From the NCBI RefSeq assembly GCF_017614955.1, contig NZ_WVUH01000019.1:1-35546 (forward strand): a DNA stretch of 35,546 nt, read 5' to 3'. Under the pieces are notes generated by a model, which had not been told where the DNA came from, ran no database searches, and saw nothing but the letters and a program-made list of their open reading frames with translations. The DNA is from Micromonospora echinofusca (GTDB lineage Bacteria > Actinomycetota > Actinomycetes > Mycobacteriales > Micromonosporaceae). Positions 14,483-22,281 of the stretch are shown one piece after another; positions within the stretch are counted from its first letter, which is position 1; every line of letters starts with the position of its first letter. Both the position numbers and the translations under genes were made by a program.

Positions 14483-15199
14483 TCAGGTCAGGGCGGCGGC
14501 GACCGCGTCCATCGCCTGCTGTACCGCCTGCCGGGACTCGGCGGTGGGGTCGAGCATGTCGAACCCGTGCCGGCCGTTCGGCACGTCGACGACCGTCAGC
14601 GGTGACCGGGCGGACCGGGCGGCGGCGACGAACGCCTCGACCGTACCGGCGATGTGCTCGTTCTCCAGCCCGACCCGGGTCAACACGATCGGCAGGTCAC
14701 CCGCACCGGCGACCGCCTCGACGGGGGTGAACCCCGGGTCGACCGTCGGGTCCAACGGGGCGAGCATCGGATAGGTCGCCGCGACGCAGCGCAGCCAGTC
14801 CGGCGGGGTACGCAGCCAGTGGGCCAGCAGCAGGCCGCCACCGGAGAAGAACCAGAGGGCGATCCGGTCGGCCGTCACCCGGGGATCCGCCCGGACCGTC
14901 CGCACCGCCGCCTCGACGTCGGCGACGGCCGTCGGGAAACCGGCGGTGTCGTGCAGCCGGTGGTCGACGGTGACACCGACCAGGCCACGGCCGGCCACCA
15001 GGGAGCCGTAGCCCTGGAACACCGGCCAGTCCCGGGGCGTGGGACGCAGGTCGGCCGGCAGCGGACCACCGTGCACGAAGACGACCGCCGGCCGGGGCCC
15101 GGCTGCGGCCGGCAGGTACAGGTCCACCGGGCCGTGCCGCTCCGGGGTGACCGGGTCGACCGGCAGCACGAACGGGTTCAGGTACACGGGTCCGGCCAT
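14483..15199 (-). CDS. Alpha/beta hydrolase (dienelactone hydrolase/esterase-like)
   Basis: A 238-residue cytoplasmic hydrolase. The oxyanion HGG is at 43-45 (VVFVHGGPLP), the nucleophile elbow is ALWFFSGGGLLL with Ser119, and the catalytic His is at 211 (GRHGFDML), close to the C-terminus as usual. The elbow has Phe in place of the first Gly of the G-x-S-x-G pattern. The acid residue is not obvious. The ATG has a TAGGCT box 6 nt upstream and no Shine-Dalgarno, so it may be leaderless. Substrate is unknown. Confidence 0.8.
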   Translation of the reverse strand: MAGPVYLNPFVLPVDPVTPERHGPVDLYLPAAAGPRPAVVFVHGGPLPADLRPTPRDWPVFQGYGSLVAGRGLVGVTVDHRLHDTAGFPTAVADVEAAVRTVRADPRVTADRIALWFFSGGGLLLAHWLRTPPDWLRCVAATYPMLAPLDPTVDPGFTPVEAVAGAGDLPIVLTRVGLENEHIAGTVEAFVAAARSARSPLTVVDVPNGRHGFDMLDPTAESRQAVQQAMDAVAAALT

Positions 15200-15205
15200 G
15201 CCGGC

Positions 15206-15211
15206 AGCCTA
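15206..15211 (-). promoter_or_regulatory. -10 box for a leaderless hydrolase gene
   Basis: TAGGCT on the reverse strand, 6 nt before the ATG at 15199. No -35 is evident. Confidence 0.35.
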
Positions 15212-15319
15212 CGTAACCCAGCGGAACCAGGCGACCCCGCCGGGTGGCCGACACCCGCGACCGGTAGGTGGCGGAGAATTCGGTCGACACGGCGTACGAC
15301 CGTCACGAAGGTGGACGGC

Positions 15320-16060
15320 ATGCAGCAGGAGATCTGGGACGCCGACACCGCCCAGCGCTACGACACGCCCGGTACCGGCATGTTCGCGCCCGACGTCGTC
15401 GGGCCGACCGTGGACCGTCTCGTCGGGCTGGCTGACGGAGGCCGGGCGCTGGAGTTCGCGATCGGCACCGGCCGGATCGCCGTGCCGCTCGCCGAGCGCG
15501 GGGTACCGGTCACCGGCATCGAACTGTCCCCCGCGATGATCGGCAAACTACGGACGAAGGCCGACGACGCGACCATCCCGGTGGTCGTCGGCGACATGGC
15601 GACCGCCCTCGCCCCGGGCGAGTACACGCTCGTGTACCTCGTCTACAACACGATCTCGAATCTGCTCACCCAGGCCGAGCAGGTGGCGTGCTTCCGCAAC
15701 GCCGCGCGGCACCTCGCCCCCGGCGGGCGGTTCGTCGTCGAGCTCTGGGTACCCGAGCTGCGCAAACTCCCTCCGGGTCAGCAGGCCACCGTCTGGCACT
15801 GCGAGCCCGGCTACATCGGCCTGGACACCTACGACGTGCTGCACCAGCATGTGGTGTCACACCACTTCCACTTCGACGACAGCCGGCAGGCCCGGCTGTT
15901 CCGCTCCCCGCACCGGTACATCTGGCCCGCCGAGCTCGATCTGATGGCCCAGCTCGCCGGTTTCACGCTGGAGAGCCGGCACGCGGACTGGACCGGCGCG
16001 GAGTTCACCGCCGGGTCGCGGTCCCACGTGTCGGTCTACCGCCTCCCGGCCGTCCGGTAG
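15320..16060 (+). CDS. Class I SAM-dependent methyltransferase
   Basis: A 246-residue Rossmann-fold methyltransferase. Motif I is ALEFAIGTGRIAVPLAERG, the acidic end of strand 2 is VTGIELSP, and motif II/III are VVVGDMATALAPGEYTLVYLVYNTI and LAPGGRFVVELWVP. The C-terminal half has HVVSHHFHFDD and a beta hairpin ending HVSVYRLP, as in small actinobacterial methyltransferases of unknown substrate. The ATG at 15320 has GAAGGTGG a few bases upstream; a GTG at 15311 is an alternative. It may be monocistronic. A small hairpin (CCCCG-TCA-CGGGG, 16061-16073) begins right after the stop. Confidence 0.88.
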   Translation: MQQEIWDADTAQRYDTPGTGMFAPDVVGPTVDRLVGLADGGRALEFAIGTGRIAVPLAERGVPVTGIELSPAMIGKLRTKADDATIPVVVGDMATALAPGEYTLVYLVYNTISNLLTQAEQVACFRNAARHLAPGGRFVVELWVPELRKLPPGQQATVWHCEPGYIGLDTYDVLHQHVVSHHFHFDDSRQARLFRSPHRYIWPAELDLMAQLAGFTLESRHADWTGAEFTAGSRSHVSVYRLPAVR

Positions 16061-16167
16061 CCCCGTCACGGGGTCCCGGAGCCATCGCAGCTGATCTACA
16101 GTGGACCCCCGGCTCGGCGCCCGGTCGCGGTACCGCCGGCTGCGGATCGCACACGAGGAGGGCGCAC

Positions 16168-16896
16168 ATGCACCGTCGGGAGTTTCTGGGCAGGGCCGGC
16201 GCCATCGGGACCGGTGCCGCGGTCGCCGCGACGGCGCTGACCACCGCTGCACCCGCCCACGCCGCAGCCGCACCGCGCACCGCGGAGAACCCGCTGCGGG
16301 TGCAGATCGTCATGTTCGACGGGGTGGAGGAGCAGGACTTCGCCGGGCCGTACGAGGTCTTCTCCCTCGCCGGTCGGCTCAGCTCCGGTGCGGTACGCGC
16401 CAGCTACGTCACCGCCGACCGGCCCCGATCGATCGTCGCCGCGTTCGGCACCACCGTACGGGTCACGAACGGCTGGGACCCGTACGCGGCCGACCTGATC
16501 GTGGTACCCGGTGGCGGGTTCGGTCGGCGGGACAGCCCGGGGATCTGGCCGGAGATCGAGAAGGGCACCCTGCCCCGGGCCCTCGCCGCAGCCGCCCGCC
16601 CGGGCCTGACCATCTCGTCGCTGTGCACCGGCGCGATCCTGCTCGCCGCAGCCGGGCTGACCACCGGCCGCCCGTGCACCACGCACAGTGGCGCCAAGGC
16701 CGAGCTGACCGCCCGGGGCGGGGTGGTCAAGAACGCCCGGGTCGTCGACGACGGTGACCTGGTCACCTCGGCCGGCATCACCTCCGGTCTCGATCTCGCA
16801 CTGCACCTGGTCAAGCGGGAGATCGGGTCCGACGTCGCGGTGCGGGTCGAGGAGGTGCTCGAGTACCAGGCCCGGGGCACCGTCTGGACGCGCTGA
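16168..16896 (+). CDS. Exported DJ-1/PfpI-family protein
   Basis: A 242-residue DJ-1/PfpI (class I glutamine amidotransferase-like) protein. Residues 1-33 look like a signal peptide with a Tat-like start (RREFLGRAG) and an AHAAA cleavage region. The fold then reads VQIVMFDGVEEQDFAGPYEVF, with the acid residue typical of the family, VVPGGGFG at 113-119 and the nucleophile elbow SSLCTGA with Cys153. Cytosolic relatives include isocyanide hydratases and AraC-fused sensors; exported ones are less common and their role is not known. GAGGAGGG lies just before the ATG. It converges on the next hydrolase across a hairpin. Confidence 0.85.
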   Translation: MHRREFLGRAGAIGTGAAVAATALTTAAPAHAAAAPRTAENPLRVQIVMFDGVEEQDFAGPYEVFSLAGRLSSGAVRASYVTADRPRSIVAAFGTTVRVTNGWDPYAADLIVVPGGGFGRRDSPGIWPEIEKGTLPRALAAAARPGLTISSLCTGAILLAAAGLTTGRPCTTHSGAKAELTARGGVVKNARVVDDGDLVTSAGITSGLDLALHLVKREIGSDVAVRVEEVLEYQARGTVWTR

Positions 16897-16903
16897 CCCG
16901 TTC

Positions 16904-16925
16904 GGTGCCACCGGACGGTGGTGCC
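16904..16925. terminator. Bidirectional hairpin terminator
   Basis: An inverted repeat centred on CCACC-GGAC-GGTGG (16908-16921), extended on both sides by two GC and two wobble pairs. It occupies the gap between two converging genes and can terminate either transcript. Confidence 0.55.
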
Positions 16926-16933
16926 CGTCGGCG

Positions 16934-17776
16934 TCAGCGGCCCAGGAAGTCCACCACGGTCCGCACGAACCGCTGCGGATCGTCGAGCCACGGGCTGTGC
17001 CCGCCACCGGGCTGCACCGCCAGCTCGGCCCGGTGGAACAGGCCGGCGTACCCGGCGGCGCACGTGGGTGGCAGCGCGACGTCGTACTCGCCGGCCACGA
17101 GCAGCACCCGGGCCGCGAGGTCGGCCAGTGCGGCCCGGGTGGCCGCCGGGTCCAACGCGCCGGTCGCGTAGTAGACGGCCGCCGCGTCCACGTTCTGCAG
17201 TCGGTACTCCTCGGCGACGTGGGCTTCCCGGGCGGCGTCCCACCGGCCGTGGGTGAACGGGGTGATCGCCGCCCAGTCGGCGGGCGTCGCGGCACCTGAC
17301 CAGATCCGCTCGAACGCGGCGAAGGCGTCCGGGTACCAGGCTTCCGCCCGGCGCAGTTCGACCACCGCGCGACGGTCGGCGTCGGTGATCTCCAGGCCGA
17401 CCACACGGGGACTGGGGCAGACCAGCACGAGACTCCCGACGCGGTCCGGGTACCGGGCGGCGTACGACACCGCGAGCGCCCCACCGGCGGAGTGTCCACA
17501 CAGGTCGACCCGGGCCAGCCCGAGGTGCGCCCGCAGGGCCTCGACATCGTCGACGAGCCGGTCACAACGGTAGCTCGTCGGGTCCGCCGGTACCGCCGAC
17601 TGCCCGGTGCCGCGCAGGTCGAGTCGGACCAGGGTGCGGTGGGCGGACAGTCCACCCAGGTCCCCGAGGTAGGCGGAGGCATGCAGGGGGCCGCCGGGAA
17701 GGCAGATCAGCGGATCGCCCTGGCCGGTCTCGTGGTACGCGAGCCGGGTGCCGTCGGTGCCGTGGAAGTCCGTCAC
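16934..17776 (-). CDS. Alpha/beta hydrolase, proline iminopeptidase-like
   Basis: A 280-residue alpha/beta hydrolase. It has LICLPGGPLHASAYL (oxyanion region), VRLDLRGTGQS, the nucleophile elbow CGHSAGG with Ser96, a cap region in the middle, the acid in LLVAGEYDVALPP, and the catalytic His in QPGGGHSPWLDDP. The PGGP plus RGTGQS signature is typical of the prolyl aminopeptidase/epoxide-hydrolase-like group. The GTG at 17776 is the likely start. It lies 19 bp after the MarR-GNAT fusion on the same strand and is probably co-transcribed and co-regulated with it. Confidence 0.85.
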   Translation of the reverse strand: MTDFHGTDGTRLAYHETGQGDPLICLPGGPLHASAYLGDLGGLSAHRTLVRLDLRGTGQSAVPADPTSYRCDRLVDDVEALRAHLGLARVDLCGHSAGGALAVSYAARYPDRVGSLVLVCPSPRVVGLEITDADRRAVVELRRAEAWYPDAFAAFERIWSGAATPADWAAITPFTHGRWDAAREAHVAEEYRLQNVDAAAVYYATGALDPAATRAALADLAARVLLVAGEYDVALPPTCAAGYAGLFHRAELAVQPGGGHSPWLDDPQRFVRTVVDFLGR

Positions 17777-17795
17777 CCCCGGATCACAGGGACGA

Positions 17796-18686
17796 TCACA
17801 GCGTCTTCTCGAACCAGTGGTGGGCGTAACGTTCGTCGTTGAACGGCGGGATCTCCCGGTAGCCGGCCGAGCGGTACAGGGCGATCGCCTCGGTGAGGTT
17901 GCGGTTGGTGTCCAGCCGGACGGCGGTCCACCCCCGTTCGGCGGCGTACCGCTCCAACTCGTGGAGGATGCGCCGGCCGAGGCCGAGGCCGCGTACCGTG
18001 TCCGACACCCAGACCCGTTTGATCTCGGCGGGCGCGTCCGGGTGAAGCTTGACCGCACCGCAGCCGACCGGCTCGCTGTCGAGGGTGGCCAGCAGGAACA
18101 CCCCGGCCGGTGGGACGAGGTCGTCGTCGCGGACCGGCCGGCTCAACGCCGGGTCGTACCCGTCGTCGAAGCGCCGGGCGATGTCCCGGGCGTAGGCCCG
18201 CACGCAGGCCCGCGCCCGGGGATCGGCCGGCGGGCACGGCCCGACGACCACCATCGAGGCCATGAGCAGCCGCTCGACCTCCGCCATCGCCGTGACCAGA
18301 CGGCCCCGGTGGGACGCGGTCAGCGGCGCGAGGATCGACCAGGCGAACTCGTCGGAGCGCGTGTCGAGTTCCGTCCACTCGGCCCGGCCGGCGGCGGTGA
18401 GCGTGGCGGTCCGGACCCGCCCGTCCCCTGCGGCCCGGTCGGCCGGTCCGACGGTGACGAGTCCGTCGCTCTCCAGGGTGCGCAGCAGCCGGCTGAGGTA
18501 CCCCGAGTCCAGTCCGAGCCGTGTCCGCAGCGCCGCCACCTCGGCGCCGTCGGGCCCGATCTCCCACAGCAGGCGGGCCTGCGCGAGGGGCCGTCCACGG
18601 GCCATGTACCCGTCGTCGAGCGCCCCCACCCGCTGGGTGACCGTCCGGTTGAACCGCCGCACCGCGGCAATCAGCTCCACGTCCAT
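17796..18686 (-). CDS. MarR-GNAT fusion regulator/acetyltransferase
   Basis: A 296-residue two-domain protein. Residues 1-145 are a MarR winged helix (ALDDGYMARGRPLAQARLL, TRLGLDSGYLSRLLRTLESDGLV). Residues about 155-296 are a GNAT acetyltransferase with IKRVWVSDTVRGLGLGRRIL, whose R-G-x-G-x-G loop binds acetyl-CoA, and the late AIALYRSAGY strand. Fused proteins of this type are known in actinobacteria; the acetylated substrate may also be the sensed ligand. The ATG is preceded by a TAAAGT -10 box 7 nt upstream that lies inside a perfect 16-bp palindrome, which strongly suggests autorepression. Confidence 0.9.
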   Translation of the reverse strand: MDVELIAAVRRFNRTVTQRVGALDDGYMARGRPLAQARLLWEIGPDGAEVAALRTRLGLDSGYLSRLLRTLESDGLVTVGPADRAAGDGRVRTATLTAAGRAEWTELDTRSDEFAWSILAPLTASHRGRLVTAMAEVERLLMASMVVVGPCPPADPRARACVRAYARDIARRFDDGYDPALSRPVRDDDLVPPAGVFLLATLDSEPVGCGAVKLHPDAPAEIKRVWVSDTVRGLGLGRRILHELERYAAERGWTAVRLDTNRNLTEAIALYRSAGYREIPPFNDERYAHHWFEKTL

Positions 18687-18689
18687 ATA

Positions 18690-18705
18690 CCTGACTTTAG
18701 TCAGG
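18690..18705 (-). promoter_or_regulatory. Perfect palindromic operator on a leaderless promoter
   Basis: CCTGACT-TT-AGTCAGG is a perfect 16-bp dyad. The reverse-strand -10 TAAAGT (18699-18694) is inside it and the ATG is 7 nt beyond, so a bound MarR dimer would block RNA polymerase directly. Confidence 0.75.
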
Positions 18706-18952
18706 CATGTGAACCGGCAGCGGGCCGGGGTCGAGGGCCCCACCCACCCGCACCACCCGGCGGGACACGGGCCGATGTTCCGGCAGGTCGACCTCCTCCG
18801 TCCGGTGGAAGGTCGACGGCGGCCACCGGTGGGATCAATTCCCCGAGCCGGGGCGCAACCGCCACGATCCGGACGGCACATCAGCGACAGAGCATGACGA
18901 AAGCCGCGCGGCCGTCGGGACGTCCACTGACGGCTGTTTCACATCCGGGTAT
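18706..18952. other. Intergenic stretch without recognised gene
   Basis: This lies between the MarR operator and the sugar-operon promoter. I see no convincing coding frame, RNA gene or repeat here. It separates two divergent transcription units. Confidence 0.5.
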
Positions 18953-18981
18953 TGCCCGCACCCCGCTGACCTGGTACGAAT
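18953..18981 (+). promoter_or_regulatory. Promoter of the 15-gene catabolic operon
   Basis: TTGCCC (18953-18958), a 16-bp spacer and TACGAAT (18975-18981). Transcription would start near 18987, just before the dyad at 18999-19016. Confidence 0.5.
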
Positions 18982-18998
18982 GCTCAACTTAGAACTGA

Positions 18999-19016
18999 GG
19001 TTCATGTATATGAACC
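18999..19016 (+). promoter_or_regulatory. 18-bp dyad, probable IclR operator
   Basis: GGTTCAT-GTAT-ATGAACC is a perfect 7-bp inverted repeat just downstream of the predicted transcription start and 23 bp before the binding-protein ATG. A smaller dyad, GAAC-TGAG-GTTC (18992-19003), overlaps it. GTTCA/TGAAC half-sites fit IclR-family operators, and an IclR gene is in the operon. Confidence 0.65.
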
Positions 19017-19039
19017 ACCCGGTCGCATCGGAGGATCAC

Positions 19040-20407
19040 ATGGATCAGCAGAACCCGAGGCCGGGAGTGGGCCTGACCGGCGCGTCGCTCTCCCGTAGGG
19101 GCATGCTGCGTGGTGCGCTCGCAGCGGGTCTCGCCGTTCCCTCCGTACCCCTGCTCGCCGCCTGTGGCGGCAGCTCCCAACCGAAGACCAACGACACTCC
19201 CGGCACGCTGTCGATGACCGCCTGGGAGGCGTACCCCGAACAGATCAGGGCACTTCTCGCCAAGTTCAAGGACCAGTCCGCCGTGCCGGTGGACCTCTCC
19301 CTCATCCCGAACGTCGGCTACGGACCCGCGTTGCAGACCCGGCTCCAGGGTGGCCAGGCGATCGACGTCTTCTACAACTTCGCCTACGCCTCGACCAAGT
19401 ACGTCGACGCGGGCTGGGCCGCCACCCTCAACAAGCTGCCCGGCGTCGAGGAACTGATCGACGACATGTTCCCGGCGTCGGCCGCCCGGCACCGCCTGGC
19501 CGACGGCCGCATCATCAGCGTCCCGTACTTCTCGGCCGTGCACTCGCTGATGTACAACGAGAACCAGCTCCGCAAGAACGGCATCGCAGCCCCTCCGGCC
19601 ACCAAGGAGGAGGTGTACGCGCAGAGCAAGAAACTCAAGGCCGCCGGGGTGCCCAGCCCGTACGCCGCGTACTGGACCAAGCAGTTCCTGGAGGAGTACT
19701 TCCTCGTCTACCTGCTGGCCGACGGGATCACCCCGTTCGACGGCAAGGGCGCACCGGCCTTCGCCGACGACCCCCGCACGCTGGAGGTCATGGAGTGGTG
19801 GAAGTCCATGTACCAGGAGGGCCTGACCTCCAAGGAGGTCCTCACCGCCGACCCCGGGGCGCACGTCACCGCGATGGCGCAGGGCAACTCCAGCTTCTTC
19901 GAACTGCACCACTACTTCCTCCAGATCGTCCGCACCACCGACGGCCCGGAGTCGAAGAACGTCACGATGCTGTACCGCAGTCCGGGTACCAGCGGTAAGA
20001 CCCTCCAGATCGGCGAGGTCATCCAGCTCGGCGCGAAGGCCGGCGGCCAGCGTGCCCAGGACGCCTGGAAGCTGCTGAAGTTCTACGGCTGGAAGGACGA
20101 CTCCGGGGCGTACTCGACGTTCAGCTCCTGGGCGAAGGCGGCGGCCCTGCTCGGGCCGTACCCGGGACTGTTCAAGGACAAGGACTTCCTCGCGGCCTTC
20201 CCGTCGTACTTCGACATGGCCAAACTGGAGGACGCGTTCGCCAACCAGAGCGACGTGGTGCCCGCCCGGGTCACCCCGTGGTACGCCTCGTTCCAGGTCA
20301 AGGTCGGCGACCGCATCCAGGCGATGCTGCTCGGCCAGGCCGGGGTCAAGGAGACCGTCGACTCCCTCGCGTCGGATGCGAAGAACCTTGCCGCCGCAGG
20401 TCAGTGA
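19040..20407 (+). CDS. ABC sugar-binding lipoprotein (Tat-exported)
   Basis: A 455-residue family 1 extracellular solute-binding protein. The signal has twin Arg at 19-20 (SRRGMLRGALAAGLA) and the lipobox LLAAC with Cys42, so it is folded, exported by Tat and lipid-anchored. The mature part has the usual fold with LSMTAWEAYPEQIRALLAKF, DVFYNFAYASTKYVDAG, and Trp- and Tyr-rich segments suited to a carbohydrate. The ATG at 19040 follows GGAGGATC. It is first in the operon and feeds the two permeases that follow. Confidence 0.93.
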   Translation: MDQQNPRPGVGLTGASLSRRGMLRGALAAGLAVPSVPLLAACGGSSQPKTNDTPGTLSMTAWEAYPEQIRALLAKFKDQSAVPVDLSLIPNVGYGPALQTRLQGGQAIDVFYNFAYASTKYVDAGWAATLNKLPGVEELIDDMFPASAARHRLADGRIISVPYFSAVHSLMYNENQLRKNGIAAPPATKEEVYAQSKKLKAAGVPSPYAAYWTKQFLEEYFLVYLLADGITPFDGKGAPAFADDPRTLEVMEWWKSMYQEGLTSKEVLTADPGAHVTAMAQGNSSFFELHHYFLQIVRTTDGPESKNVTMLYRSPGTSGKTLQIGEVIQLGAKAGGQRAQDAWKLLKFYGWKDDSGAYSTFSSWAKAAALLGPYPGLFKDKDFLAAFPSYFDMAKLEDAFANQSDVVPARVTPWYASFQVKVGDRIQAMLLGQAGVKETVDSLASDAKNLAAAGQ

Positions 20408-20408
20408 C

Positions 20409-21374
20409 GTGTCGGCACCGACCATCGGGCAGGCACCGCCCGCAGCGCCCCGGACCGGCCGGCCGGCGACCCGCCGCCGGTCGGTCCAGGGCCGGGCCGA
20501 CGCCCGGTTCGGGCTGCTGCTGGCCACCCCCGCACTCCTGCTCGTCCTGGGGCTGGTGGCCTGGCCGGCCCTGCGGACCACCCTGTACTCCCTGCAACGG
20601 GTCAACCTCGCCGGCGAGGAGAGCTGGGCGGGGCTGGCGAACTTCCGGACCCTCCTCACCGACGAGCAGTTCCTCGGGTCGCTGACCACGACCGTACTCT
20701 ACGCGGTCGGCTTCCTGCTCGTGTCCACCCTGCTCGGGCTGGCCTTCGCCCTGCTGCTCAACGAGACCTTCCACGGGCAGTGGCTGGCCCGGAGCCTGCT
20801 CATCGTCCCGTGGGCCTGCCCGTGGGTGATGTGCGGGATCATCTGGAAATGGTTCGTCGACGGTGAGGTGGGCGCCCTCAACGGCGCGCTCTACCAGCTC
20901 GGGGTGATCGACAGCTACGCGGCACCGCTGTCGGACAACACCGGCGCGCTGGTCGTCGCGGTCCTCGCCGGGGCCTGGCGGCAGGCGTCGTTCACCGGGC
21001 TGCTGATCCTGGCCGGCCTCCAGACGATCCCCCGGGAGCTGCCGGAGGCGGCAATGGTCGACGGGGCGAACATCTGGCAGCGGTTCCGGCACCTGACCCT
21101 GCCGTGGCTACGGCCGGTGATCGTGGTGGTGGTCATCATCAACACGATCTTCGGGTTCATGCAGTTCGACACCGTCTGGGCGCTCACCCAGGGCGGCCCG
21201 GGGGACGCCACGTCGGTGCTGTCGATCTACCTCTACCAGCAGCTCTTCGTCTACACCAACACCGGACTGGGCTCGGCCACCGCCGTCGTGCTCGGGGTGA
21301 TCGCCCTCGTGCTGGGCTTCGTGTTCGTCAAGCTGCTGTACCGGTCGACCGCCATCGCGGAGGGCGTGGAATGA
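20409..21374 (+). CDS. ABC sugar transporter permease 1
   Basis: A 321-residue MalF-type (CUT1) permease with six spans after a 35-residue Pro/Arg-rich cytoplasmic tail. The EAA loop begins at about residue 213 (EAAMVDGANIWQRFRHLTLP), the contact for an ATPase subunit. The GTG start at 20409 follows the binding-protein stop by 1 nt, with GCAGG upstream. No ATP-binding subunit is encoded anywhere in the window. Confidence 0.93.
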   Translation: MSAPTIGQAPPAAPRTGRPATRRRSVQGRADARFGLLLATPALLLVLGLVAWPALRTTLYSLQRVNLAGEESWAGLANFRTLLTDEQFLGSLTTTVLYAVGFLLVSTLLGLAFALLLNETFHGQWLARSLLIVPWACPWVMCGIIWKWFVDGEVGALNGALYQLGVIDSYAAPLSDNTGALVVAVLAGAWRQASFTGLLILAGLQTIPRELPEAAMVDGANIWQRFRHLTLPWLRPVIVVVVIINTIFGFMQFDTVWALTQGGPGDATSVLSIYLYQQLFVYTNTGLGSATAVVLGVIALVLGFVFVKLLYRSTAIAEGVE

Positions 21375-22249
21375 GGACGTCACTGTTGCGCCGCACGCTG
21401 GTGTACGGCGGGTTCGCCCTGTTCCTGGTCTGGATCCTGTTCCCGCTGTACTTCACCGCGTTGAGCAGCTTCATGACCCCGTCGGAGATCGGGTCGGTGC
21501 CGTTCCACTGGCTGCCGGAGGACCCGACCCTGGCCAACTACGTCGCCATCTTCACCGGCGACAGCGCCCCGTTCTCCTCGGGGCAGGACGGCGGGATCGT
21601 CTCCAGCACCGACGCGGTCGCCCGGCTGATGCCGGCGATCGGGCGCAGCCTGCTGGTCGGGTTCGCGGTCGTGGCCAGCAACCTGATCATCGGCGGAGCG
21701 GCCGGGTACGCCTTCTCCCGGTACGAGTTCCGCGGTTCCACCCTGGCGTACCTGCTGCTGCTCGCCTCCCGGGTGGTCCCGGCGATCGCCATCGTGCTGC
21801 CGTTCTTCATCGTGTTCCGGCAGGCCGGGTTGCTGAACACCTCACTGGCCCTGGTGATCAGCTACAACGCGTTCACCCTGCCGCTGGCGGTGTGGCTGCT
21901 CAAGACCTACTTCGACAGCGTGCCCAAGGAGCTGGAGGAGGCCGCCAAGATCGACGGGGCGTCCCGGCTGCGCTGCCTGCTGATCATCGTCGTGCCGATC
22001 GCCCGTCCCGGGCTGATCGCGGCCGGGTTGCTGGTGTTCCTGGAGGCGTGGAGCGAGTTCTTCTACTCGCTGGTGCTGACCAACGGGCTCACCGTCCCGC
22101 CGGTCGTCGCCGGACTCCAGAACCTCCAGCAGTTCTCCTGGACGACGTTGGCCGCCGCGACGATGTTCACCGTCGTCCCGCCGGTGCTGATCGCACTGGC
22201 CTTCCAGCGCTACATCGTGACCGGGCTGGCCGCAGGGAGCGTCAAGTGA
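21371..22249 (+). CDS. ABC sugar transporter permease 2
   Basis: A 292-residue MalG-type permease with six spans. The EAA loop starts at about residue 190 (EAAKIDGASRLRCLLIIVVP). Its ATG overlaps the stop of permease 1 (ATGA), so the two are translationally coupled. The pair forms the membrane channel for the upstream binding protein and needs a shared MsiK/UgpC-type ATPase from elsewhere in the genome. Confidence 0.93.
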   Translation: MRTSLLRRTLVYGGFALFLVWILFPLYFTALSSFMTPSEIGSVPFHWLPEDPTLANYVAIFTGDSAPFSSGQDGGIVSSTDAVARLMPAIGRSLLVGFAVVASNLIIGGAAGYAFSRYEFRGSTLAYLLLLASRVVPAIAIVLPFFIVFRQAGLLNTSLALVISYNAFTLPLAVWLLKTYFDSVPKELEEAAKIDGASRLRCLLIIVVPIARPGLIAAGLLVFLEAWSEFFYSLVLTNGLTVPPVVAGLQNLQQFSWTTLAAATMFTVVPPVLIALAFQRYIVTGLAAGSVK

Positions 22250-22281
22250 CCGTGCCGCACACAGTGGAGGGAACCGTACCG

